Assembly (NCBI GenBank): GCA_030668485.1 | Contig: DAOUTW010000001.1 | Span: 62,001-126,000 of the forward strand | Source: Candidatus Zixiibacteriota bacterium | Lineage (GTDB): Bacteria; Zixibacteria; MSB-5A5; GN15; JAAZOE01 | Length of the DNA stretch: 64,000 nt | Direction: 5' to 3' | Part shown: piece by piece, positions 1 through 7,335 of the stretch | Position numbering within the stretch: the stretch's first letter is position 1 | Layout of the letters: each line of letters begins with the position of its first letter | Notes under the pieces: model-generated | Database searches by the model: none | What the model was told of the DNA's origin: nothing | Seen by the model: only the letters and a program-made list of their open reading frames with translations | Translations under genes and position numbers: made by a program

Positions 1-1
1 T

Positions 2-1963
2 GAATATCCCCATATCGAACAGAGCTTCAAAAGCGCCCAATTTCCGGCCGATATTATCAAAGGGCTCTCGATGGCGCTCGATGATTTCGATGATTGCCCG
101 ATCATCGTCCGCAGTTCCAGCCTTCTCGAAGACCGTGCCGGGTCGTCTTTCTCCGGAAAATACAAAAGTCTTTTTCTGGCCAATCAAGGCGGAAAACAGG
201 AACGTCTCGACGCCCTGATGGATGCGATAGCGGAGGTTTATGCTTCCACCTTCGGGCCCGATCCGATCGAATACCGCACCGAACGCGGGCTGATTGATTT
301 CGGGGAAGAGATGGGAATCATGATTCAGGAAGTCGTCGGCAGCAAGGTGGGAAAATACTTCCTGCCGTCATTTGCTGGAGTAGCTTTCAGCAAAAACGAA
401 TTCCGCTGGTCGCCGACCATCAAACGCGAAGACGGCCTCATCCGCCTTGTACCGGGATTGGGAACGCGAGCCGTAGACCGCCTCAGCGACGATTATCCGG
501 TTATGTTTGCGCCGGGACAGCCTGGGATGAGAGTCAATGTTACCCCGGATGAGGTGATGCGTTACTCGCCCAAACGAATCGATGTGATCAACCTCAAGAA
601 AAATTGCTTTGAAACGATTTCCCTCAATGATTTCGTCAAGGAAGTGAAATTCCAGCTTCCCGGAATCAAAGATATCGTGTCTATTTTCAAGGATGGCCAT
701 CTACATAAACCGGCCGGACTCAGTATCGACTTCGATAACGACAAACTTGTCGCAACTTTTGAAGGCCTGATGTCAAGCGCTACGTTTGTAAAACGTATGA
801 AGAAGATCCTGAAAACTTTGGAGGAAATCCTCGGCTATTCCGTCGATCTCGAATTCGCCTCCGACGGAAAAGATATCTACCTCCTGCAATGCCGTCCCCA
901 GAGTCATTCGGGTGAGAGTCTGCCGTCTCCGATCCCCAAAGACCTGCCGGAAAAGCAGATTCTCTTTTCGGCCAATCGCTTCATATCGAACGGGCGTGTC
1001 CCCGATATCACTCATATCGTTTATGTCGATCCGACCGAGTATACCGATCTGAATGATCAGAGCATGATGATCAAAGTTGGTCGAGCCGTGGGAAAATTGA
1101 ACAAGATCCTGCCCAAGCATCAATTTGTTCTGATGGGACCGGGACGATGGGGCAGCAGGGGAGATATCAGGCTGGGCGTCAATGTCACTTATGCGGATAT
1201 CAACAATGCCGCCATGTTGATCGAGATGGCCTTCAAAAAAGGTGATTATTCGCCCGACCTTTCATTCGGCACTCATTTCTTTCAGGATCTGGTCGAGGCC
1301 AATATCCGGTATTTACCACTGTATCCCGATGATGACGACGTCATTTTCAATGAACGTTTTTTAAACCGGTCTCGGAATATCCTGGCCGAGGTTCTGCCCG
1401 AATACGAATCATTATCGGGAATTATACGGCTGATCGATGTCCCGAAGAACAGCGATGATCAGGTGCTGCGAATCCTGATGAACGCCGATCTCGACGATGC
1501 GATCGGTTATCTGGCAGCACCGCGGTCCGAGGCGGAGCCGGTCTCGGTTGTCGATGAGCATGAACCGTACAAGGAGAACTACTGGCACTGGCGGTTGCAG
1601 GCGGCCAAGGTGATCGCAAGCTGCCTCGACCTGAATCGTTTCGGGGTTGCCGGTCTCTATGTTTTCGGAAGTACCAAGAATGCTACCGCCGGCCCCGGAA
1701 GCGATATTGATTTGCTGGTGCATTTTCGGGGATCGGCCGTTCAACTCGAAAATCTGACCTACTGGTTCGAGGGGTGGAGCCTCAGCTTGGGCGAAGTTAA
1801 TTATCTCCGGACCGGATATAAATCCGATGGCCTGCTCGATGTCCATATTATTACTGACAAGGATATTGCCGAGAAGTCGAGCTATGCGGTCAAAATAGGC
1901 GCCCCGACCGACGCCGCCAGACCGCTGGCTCTGGGTAATGGAAATGATGTCGATTCAGATTAA
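2..1963 (+). CDS. PEP synthase-like (PEP/pyruvate-binding) protein fused to a nucleotidyltransferase domain, 5' partial
   Basis: The frame is open from the left edge, so the true start lies outside; 653 residues are visible. The visible N-terminal part matches the ATP-grasp PEP/pyruvate-binding domain of PPDK and PEP synthase (IIVRSSSLLED, SSFSGKYKS) and closes with LLQCRPQS near residue 295. The middle carries GPGRWGSRGDIRLG and LSFGTHFFQDL, seen in PEP-synthase-like proteins that lack the swivelling phosphohistidine and PEP-barrel domains; neither domain is present here. About 110 residues from the end, VFGSTKN...SDIDLLV is a nucleotidyltransferase GS-x-DxD signature. The architecture suggests a dikinase-like phosphotransferase with a second nucleotidyl-transfer activity, but the substrate cannot be read from the sequence. 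It converges with, and overlaps by 9 nt, the following minus-strand gene. Confidence 0.75.
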   Translation, partial: EYPHIEQSFKSAQFPADIIKGLSMALDDFDDCPIIVRSSSLLEDRAGSSFSGKYKSLFLANQGGKQERLDALMDAIAEVYASTFGPDPIEYRTERGLIDFGEEMGIMIQEVVGSKVGKYFLPSFAGVAFSKNEFRWSPTIKREDGLIRLVPGLGTRAVDRLSDDYPVMFAPGQPGMRVNVTPDEVMRYSPKRIDVINLKKNCFETISLNDFVKEVKFQLPGIKDIVSIFKDGHLHKPAGLSIDFDNDKLVATFEGLMSSATFVKRMKKILKTLEEILGYSVDLEFASDGKDIYLLQCRPQSHSGESLPSPIPKDLPEKQILFSANRFISNGRVPDITHIVYVDPTEYTDLNDQSMMIKVGRAVGKLNKILPKHQFVLMGPGRWGSRGDIRLGVNVTYADINNAAMLIEMAFKKGDYSPDLSFGTHFFQDLVEANIRYLPLYPDDDDVIFNERFLNRSRNILAEVLPEYESLSGIIRLIDVPKNSDDQVLRILMNADLDDAIGYLAAPRSEAEPVSVVDEHEPYKENYWHWRLQAAKVIASCLDLNRFGVAGLYVFGSTKNATAGPGSDIDLLVHFRGSAVQLENLTYWFEGWSLSLGEVNYLRTGYKSDGLLDVHIITDKDIAEKSSYAVKIGAPTDAARPLALGNGNDVDSD

Positions 1964-2815
1964 TTGACGTTCCGCCTTTTCGGGGCGGTCAAGGTCGAAT
2001 CGCACTACTGCCAGTTCCGGACCATCATGAGCCGCGGAAAAGCACCACGTTTCTCCAATACGATCCTGCCAACTACCGGTTAAACGGGCCGACTCATGAA
2101 CATGACCATGAAGCGTAATCAGTGGCTGATACGACTTTATAAACCTCTGAATGGCGATACTCCCGATATTAACATCAAGCGGAACATTATCGATCATCTT
2201 GCCTTCAAGATTCGCCCGGTCAAGGTTGGTTTTATATGGCGGGGAGTGAAACAGGAAAACAGCCCGATCCAAATCGTCCGATCCGACCAATTGCTCCAAA
2301 TCTTTTGCTATTGTTTCGTACTCGATCTTATGCCTTTCAACCGGAACCGAACGATAGCCCTCGGTGGGAGGGATGCATCCCGGATCAACATGGCGCGACA
2401 CATCATATCGCTCCCAGTCTTTCAGCATAATTGGACTCGGTGGGATGCAGGCATATCCATAAATATTGAAGTTACCGAAGGCGAACCTTCGTTCGTGAAT
2501 ATAATGCCAAACACCGCTATCGGCGGCGTCAATTATACTCTGCTCTTCGAACTTCCCGTCATCATTGCCCAGGATGATAAATACCTCAGGATATTCATCG
2601 GCCATCCTGTTGCGGATATCGGATAGATGTTTCACAAGATAGTTATTGATGAAATCGCCCTGTACCTCGTCAGCGTCGGCCATGCCCCAGATACCCGGCA
2701 GCAGATCCCCCCCCAGGAAGACTACCGACGGTTTCTCCTCGAGCAGGCAATGGAAGAGCTTGTCATATCTATTAATCTGCCCATGCAGGTCGGAAACAAA
2801 TAAACAGGATGTCAC
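1955..2815 (-). CDS. Calcineurin-like metallophosphoesterase
   Basis: This 286-residue protein has the metal-binding blocks of calcineurin-like phosphoesterases in order: FVSDLHGQ (D-x-H) at the N terminus, LGGDLLPG near residue 35, ILGNDD near residue 83 and LHGHVHES near residue 235. It has no signal peptide and is probably cytosolic. Its 3' end overlaps the convergent PEP-synthase-like gene by 9 nt. Phosphodiesterase or phosphatase activity is expected from the family; the substrate is unknown. Confidence 0.85.
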   Translation of the reverse strand: MTSCLFVSDLHGQINRYDKLFHCLLEEKPSVVFLGGDLLPGIWGMADADEVQGDFINNYLVKHLSDIRNRMADEYPEVFIILGNDDGKFEEQSIIDAADSGVWHYIHERRFAFGNFNIYGYACIPPSPIMLKDWERYDVSRHVDPGCIPPTEGYRSVPVERHKIEYETIAKDLEQLVGSDDLDRAVFLFHSPPYKTNLDRANLEGKMIDNVPLDVNIGSIAIQRFIKSYQPLITLHGHVHESARLTGSWQDRIGETWCFSAAHDGPELAVVRFDLDRPEKAERQLI

Positions 2816-2950
2816 CGGATCTCCCTCTCGGATTAGTTCATCATTTTGATCGGTCGCAACAATATAAACTGTTTTTTGGGCCTTTTCTCTAAAAAAATGT
2901 CATTGAGTGTATTGCCGAATACAAAGAATTACTGATGCAATGCCGTTGAA

Positions 2951-2973
2951 AGATTTACCCGCTTTGTGCAACA
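2951..2973 (+). promoter_or_regulatory. Conserved leader motif, copy 1
   Basis: This 23-nt segment (core ACCCGCTTT-G-TGCAACA) recurs at 4090-4112 with one mismatch, and in shorter form (ATGCAACA) at 7234-7241. Each copy ends about 94-99 nt before the chosen start codon of the next gene (3067, 4212, 7336). The function is unknown. A shared upstream regulatory element or leader RNA motif is inferred from the repetition and constant spacing. Confidence 0.45.
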
Positions 2974-3066
2974 AATAATATAGAAAAGGAAATTGATTTG
3001 AATATCACCTCATACCCTGAATCGTGTCTGAGTATTAGCCATTGTATCTTAACAAAGGATGCAGTC

Positions 3067-3321
3067 ATGCAAGAGCTGAAAAAATACCAGGCCCATGTTA
3101 TTACTTGCCTTATAATTCTGATAATTATTGTCGTGGCGGCAATTCTGTCAGGCAGTGTCCCCACCGAGCAGGCGATGAACGATTCGCATTTGGGTCAGGA
3201 AAAACTCGATACGGTTGCAAACTCCGACGAAGCCTGCAACCGCATTGAGCCGATGTATTGTTATCAAACCAACTATCCTGAAGATCAGCCGACCGGTATT
3301 AATACACCGGCAGCTATTTGA
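3067..3321 (+). CDS. Small single-pass membrane protein, unknown function
   Basis: I chose the ATG at 3067 because AAAGGA lies 6 nt upstream; an in-frame extension to 2998 is possible. The 84-residue product starts MQELKKYQ and has one strongly hydrophobic segment (about residues 9-30, ITCLIILIIIVVAAIL). A polar tail of about 50 residues with two cysteines (EACNRIEPMYCYQ) follows. I do not recognise the family. The gene follows copy 1 of the conserved leader motif and converges with the acetate-transporter-like gene. A short membrane-anchored protein is all that can be supported. Confidence 0.45.
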   Translation: MQELKKYQAHVITCLIILIIIVVAAILSGSVPTEQAMNDSHLGQEKLDTVANSDEACNRIEPMYCYQTNYPEDQPTGINTPAAI

Positions 3322-3336
3322 TATATTGCTTCCTTC

Positions 3337-3891
3337 TTACCCGATTGGCAGGATCGTTCTCCCCCGTGATTCGTTTATGACTTCAGCCATAGCCAGGTAG
3401 ATTGCAGACAAACCGCAAACTATACCCTCATATCCGGCCAAAGTCTTGATCGCCGTCGATCCCGTCCAGTCGCCGATGGCCAGAAGCCAGAACAGAATTG
3501 TCAAAGAAAAGAAAACGAATTGCAGCGCGCGATTTTTCCCGAAGGTCCCGAACCACATGAAAAAAGTGAAAAGTCCCCACATAAACAGGTACCAGCCTAT
3601 AAAACCGGCATGTGCCTGATCGCCCCACCCGAGCCGGGGAAGAATCAAAAGCGCCGCCAGAGACAGCCAGAACAGGCCGTAAGAAGTAAAGGCGGTGGTG
3701 CCGAATGTATTTCCTTTTTTAAATTCCATGATACCGGCGATGATTTGAGCCAATCCGCCGTAAAATATGCCCATCCCCAAAATCATCGATCCCAGGGGAT
3801 AAAATCCGGCATTATGAATATTCAATAAAACGGTGGTCATACCGAAGCCCATTAATCCGAGCGGAGCCGGATTAGATAAATTATCGTTCAT
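3337..3891 (-). CDS. satP: GPR1/FUN34/YaaH (SatP-type) acetate/succinate transporter
   Basis: The 184-residue protein begins [20 protein letters not shown], which carries the NPAPLGL signature of the YaaH/SatP (acetate uptake transporter) family. The usual FxNxHNAG-like segment follows ([13 protein letters not shown]). Six hydrophobic segments can be traced, as expected for this family, and the length is typical. GGAGG lies 7 nt upstream of the ATG. Family knowledge supports proton-coupled acetate or succinate movement across the inner membrane. It is monocistronic and transcribed divergently from the C25 protease gene. Confidence 0.88.
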   Translation of the reverse strand: MNDNLSNPAPLGLMGFGMTTVLLNIHNAGFYPLGSMILGMGIFYGGLAQIIAGIMEFKKGNTFGTTAFTSYGLFWLSLAALLILPRLGWGDQAHAGFIGWYLFMWGLFTFFMWFGTFGKNRALQFVFFSLTILFWLLAIGDWTGSTAIKTLAGYEGIVCGLSAIYLAMAEVINESRGRTILPIG

Positions 3892-4047
3892 TACATCCTC
3901 CCAGATGTTTATTTATTGCCTGGTGCGATAATGACATCGAACAAAACGGCCCAATTTACGGTCATAATTCGAATCCGGCAAGCGAATTCGAAGAGAACTA
4001 TATCGAAAATAGCGACTCTGTGATCCTGGAAACAATCAATACATAAA

Positions 4048-4075
4048 TTGACAATTCAAGAATAAATTGTATAAT
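4048..4075 (+). promoter_or_regulatory. Sigma-70-type promoter upstream of C25 protease 1
   Basis: TTGACA (4048-4053), a 16-nt spacer and TATAAT (4070-4075) match both consensus hexamers exactly. Transcription would start near 4082, giving a leader of about 130 nt that begins just before the conserved leader motif at 4090. The rest of the 3892-4211 gap holds no gene I can support. Confidence 0.7.
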
Positions 4076-4089
4076 ATAGATATAACGAC

Positions 4090-4112
4090 AGATTTACCCG
4101 CTTTATGCAACA
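4090..4112 (+). promoter_or_regulatory. Conserved leader motif, copy 2
   Basis: It matches copy 1 (2951-2973) at 22 of 23 positions (core ACCCGCTTT-A-TGCAACA). It lies just downstream of the predicted transcription start and 99 nt before the ATG at 4212. It is therefore more likely a leader (RNA or DNA-binding) element than a promoter hexamer. Confidence 0.5.
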
Positions 4113-4211
4113 CTTGAGGTGAATAAATACGCCTTTGATTAACGATGTGTTATCATCTCGGTACTTGACCTATCGGTAACCTGAAATAATTGCCGCGGCC
4201 CTGGGAGGATT

Positions 4212-7091
4212 ATGCAAGTTACTCAAACATTATCGCTTAGCCGCCGCGTGCGGCTTCTAAAGATAACCGCAATATTGGTCCTTTCTATCTCAGCTTCCGT
4301 GCTATCTGCCGGTACTTTTTCGCTGGAATACTCTTTTAACAGCCCCGAAATCGCTCCCGTTACCATCGCAGATCAAATATATCACAGCATTGTCATGAAT
4401 GCCTGCCCCAACGGCGGCGAAATCGGCTGCCCCGCACTGCCGTATCGCGGAGCGAAAATCCTTATCCCCTATGGCCAAAAGGTGGTCAATATTGAAATCA
4501 TTGCCGCCCCAAAAATAGTTCTGGGCGAAGGTTATCTTTTAGAGCCGGTTACAGCGCCTATACCATTGTCCGTTAAAACCGAAGACCGGTTATTACCGAT
4601 ATTAAGGCAGGAAATATATAATCTGGATTCTCCCTATCCGGATGTCAGGTTTGAAAAAACCGGACAATACAGTTTTCGTGGATATGATATCCTGGTTCTG
4701 AAATTGTCGCCGGTTGAATATATTCCGTTGTCGGGACAAATATCTTATTATCCCCGATTGCAAGTAATCGTCAATACAATCGCCGATAATAAAGATTACT
4801 CGACCTATCGCGGACTTACCAAAGACGAGTTTGCGGTGGGGAAAATGGTGGATAATTCGACTGAGGTCATCTCATATCCGACGGCTGAAAAGAGCAGCAG
4901 CGATAGTTATGATCTGCTGATAATGACAGTCCCCTGGTTGGTAGATGCCTTCCAGCCATTGAAGGCCTTTCATGATTCAACCGGGGTCCCGACTGAGATT
5001 TTCACAATTGTTGATGTCCTCAACGAAGTCGGCAACGATATCCCCGATGATATCCGTGAGTTCATAAAATTGAAGTACCTTCAGGATGGAATCTCATATG
5101 TCCTGATCGGCGATGATAATAGTCTGATTCCGACCAAAACCCTTTACGTCGAAATAGAGGGAAGTTCTCCGGATGATAGTTCTATCGTCGAGTTCGGCAT
5201 GCCGTCCGATTTCTTCTTCGGCTGTCTCGATGGTCCTTTCGATTACGATGGTGACGGTCAGGCGGGTGAACCGAATGACGGGGAAGGGGGCGGGGATGTC
5301 GATCTGTTTGCCGAATTATACATTGGCCGCGCATCAGTCGATGACGAAACCGAAGCGGCCCGCTTTGTCGAAAAAACAATCAGGTATCTGACCTCGGAGA
5401 GTGACTACAAGAAGGATGTACTGATTTGCGGTGAAAAGACGTATTTCCCCGGCCTTATGAGGTTTGGCAAACAGTCATTGATCGAACTTGTCGATGGCAC
5501 CGATCTGCACGGCTACTCAACTGTCGGCATCCCATCCGATCTATACAATATCAACTGGCTTTGCGACATGGACGGCACCTGGGATCCTCAGGAGTTAATC
5601 GACTTAATCAACGGCGGAACCCATTTTATAAACCACCTCGGACATAATCACTATCAGGTTGCCCTGAAACTTTGGTTTTATCACCTCGAGCAACTAACCA
5701 ACTCGGACCTTACCATGGTCTATTCCCAGGGATGTTATGCCGGTGGATTCGATACTCTCGATTGCTGGGCCGAATATATTACCACCAAAACCGATCATGG
5801 AGCCTTCGCCGCTATTATGAACGCCCGGTATGGCCTTGGCTCCTATAATGATTCCGATAGTCCGTCACAGAGGTACAACAGAGAATTCTGGGATGCGGTA
5901 TTCAATCCTGCTGAAGAAAAAACGGAAATCGGACGGGCTAATCAGGATTCCAAAGAAGACAATGTTTACCGGATCAATGAAGGCGGCATGCGCTGGATTT
6001 ACTACGGCCTGAACCTTTTCGGAGATCCGACCGTCAATCTGAAGCGATTTCCCGGACTTGTCTTCAGTTATCCTGACGGAATACCATCGCTTTCTGCCGT
6101 CGGTCAGCCGATATCATTTGAAGTTGCCCTGACAGGAATTTACGGAGGAGTGCCGGTCGCCGGGAGCGGTCAATTGCATTACAGCATAAACGGCGGCGAT
6201 TTAGTCGTTTTATCAATGACAGAAACGTCCCCCGATCACTACCTGGCCACTTTGCCGGGAATTGACTGCGGTGACACCTTGTCGTTTCATGTCAGCGCCG
6301 AGGAATCCGTCACTGGACGATTAAATGATCCCCATGATAATACCACCTTTTCCCTGATCCCGATCGTCAGAACCATTACCGCTTTTGAGGATGACTTTGA
6401 AACCGATAAAGGATGGACAACCACCGATGATATGTGGCAGCGCGGTATCCCCACCGGTTCCGGCGGCGAGTATGGCCTGCCCGACCCTGTCTCCGGATGT
6501 GTTGGCGTCAATGTCTATGGCTACTGTCTCGATGGAGATTATGAAAACGGCCTTTCCGAAAAATACCTTATCAGCCCTCCTGTCGACTGCACCCACCTGG
6601 ATAATGTCCACCTTTTCTTTGAGCGTTGGCTCGGTGTCGGTCACCCTCCGGGAGATTGCGCCTCGGTTGCTGTCAGTTACGATGGGATAGAATGGACGAC
6701 CATCTGGCAAAACCCGGGATTAATGCAGGATTCCTCATGGATTGCAATGGACTTTGATGTAACAGAAATGGCCGCTTTTCAATCGTCAGTATATTTTCGC
6801 TGGACCATGGGACCGACCGATGAAACCTGGCGCTATTGTGGATGGAATATCGATGATGTCCGGGTGGTGAGTTATGATTGCCGGGGATACTACTGCGGTG
6901 ATGCCAATGGCGATGATCTTGTAAATATCGGCGATGCCGTCTATCTGGTTAGCCATGTTTTCGGAGGCGGACCGGCGCCACAGCCTCCTGAGGCCGGGGA
7001 TGCCAATGCCGATGGCGGCATCAATGTGGGCGATGCGGTTTACCTGATTAATTATATCTTCAAAGGGGGACCCCGGCCGCAATGTCCGTAG
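4212..7091 (+). CDS. Secreted gingipain-type (family C25) cysteine protease with C-terminal dockerin repeats
   Basis: The 959-residue product has a signal peptide (about residues 1-33) and a C25 propeptide-like region (PALPYRGAKILIPYGQ). The C25 catalytic domain is about residues 230-615. The clan CD dyad is visible as His478 in NHLGHNHY and Cys508 in YSQGCYAG, 30 residues apart as in gingipains. An Ig-like region follows, then a MAM/jelly-roll-like domain starting FEDDFETDKGW. At the C terminus are two dockerin-like calcium loops (GDANGDDLVNIGDAVYL and GDANADGGINVGDAVYL). An extracellular endopeptidase is expected. It is paralogous to the next gene. GGGAGG precedes the ATG by 5 nt. Confidence 0.9.
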   Translation: MQVTQTLSLSRRVRLLKITAILVLSISASVLSAGTFSLEYSFNSPEIAPVTIADQIYHSIVMNACPNGGEIGCPALPYRGAKILIPYGQKVVNIEIIAAPKIVLGEGYLLEPVTAPIPLSVKTEDRLLPILRQEIYNLDSPYPDVRFEKTGQYSFRGYDILVLKLSPVEYIPLSGQISYYPRLQVIVNTIADNKDYSTYRGLTKDEFAVGKMVDNSTEVISYPTAEKSSSDSYDLLIMTVPWLVDAFQPLKAFHDSTGVPTEIFTIVDVLNEVGNDIPDDIREFIKLKYLQDGISYVLIGDDNSLIPTKTLYVEIEGSSPDDSSIVEFGMPSDFFFGCLDGPFDYDGDGQAGEPNDGEGGGDVDLFAELYIGRASVDDETEAARFVEKTIRYLTSESDYKKDVLICGEKTYFPGLMRFGKQSLIELVDGTDLHGYSTVGIPSDLYNINWLCDMDGTWDPQELIDLINGGTHFINHLGHNHYQVALKLWFYHLEQLTNSDLTMVYSQGCYAGGFDTLDCWAEYITTKTDHGAFAAIMNARYGLGSYNDSDSPSQRYNREFWDAVFNPAEEKTEIGRANQDSKEDNVYRINEGGMRWIYYGLNLFGDPTVNLKRFPGLVFSYPDGIPSLSAVGQPISFEVALTGIYGGVPVAGSGQLHYSINGGDLVVLSMTETSPDHYLATLPGIDCGDTLSFHVSAEESVTGRLNDPHDNTTFSLIPIVRTITAFEDDFETDKGWTTTDDMWQRGIPTGSGGEYGLPDPVSGCVGVNVYGYCLDGDYENGLSEKYLISPPVDCTHLDNVHLFFERWLGVGHPPGDCASVAVSYDGIEWTTIWQNPGLMQDSSWIAMDFDVTEMAAFQSSVYFRWTMGPTDETWRYCGWNIDDVRVVSYDCRGYYCGDANGDDLVNIGDAVYLVSHVFGGGPAPQPPEAGDANADGGINVGDAVYLINYIFKGGPRPQCP

Positions 7092-7119
7092 AACATTACA
7101 GACAATAGCATTCATGTAG

Positions 7120-7145
7120 GGTGAGGTAGACGCCTCTCCTTTTTT
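7120..7145 (+). terminator. Intrinsic terminator after C25 protease 1
   Basis: GGTGAGG (7120-7126) pairs with CCTCTCC (7133-7139), with one mismatch. Six T residues follow (7140-7145). It separates the two paralogous protease genes into independent transcripts. Confidence 0.6.
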
Positions 7146-7218
7146 ATCAAATAGTCCAATTCCGCAGGCGTGATCGCTATTAAGTTGAGAGAATCAATAA
7201 TATACCAAAAAAAATGAA

Positions 7219-7241
7219 AGACTTTCATCCCTGATGCAACA
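7219..7241 (+). promoter_or_regulatory. Conserved leader motif, diverged copy 3
   Basis: The 3' half, ATGCAACA (7234-7241), matches copies 1 and 2 exactly, and a CCC sits upstream as in them; the remainder has diverged. It ends 94 nt before the chosen start at 7336. A GGCC-GAAA-GGCC tetraloop hairpin (7303-7314) lies between it and the start codon. Confidence 0.3.
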
Positions 7242-7335
7242 TTTCAAACAGGAAGAGAAACTTGCAGTTACGGCACCGCCCACACTTCATTGCCTGAAAA
7301 TTGGCCGAAAGGCCACTAAAATAGGACTACGGACC

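Noticed and set aside
7261-7335. Cyclic-di-GMP or other known riboswitch before the second C25 gene
   Set aside because: Only a GGCC-GAAA-GGCC hairpin is clear; the conserved core bases of known riboswitch classes are not present.
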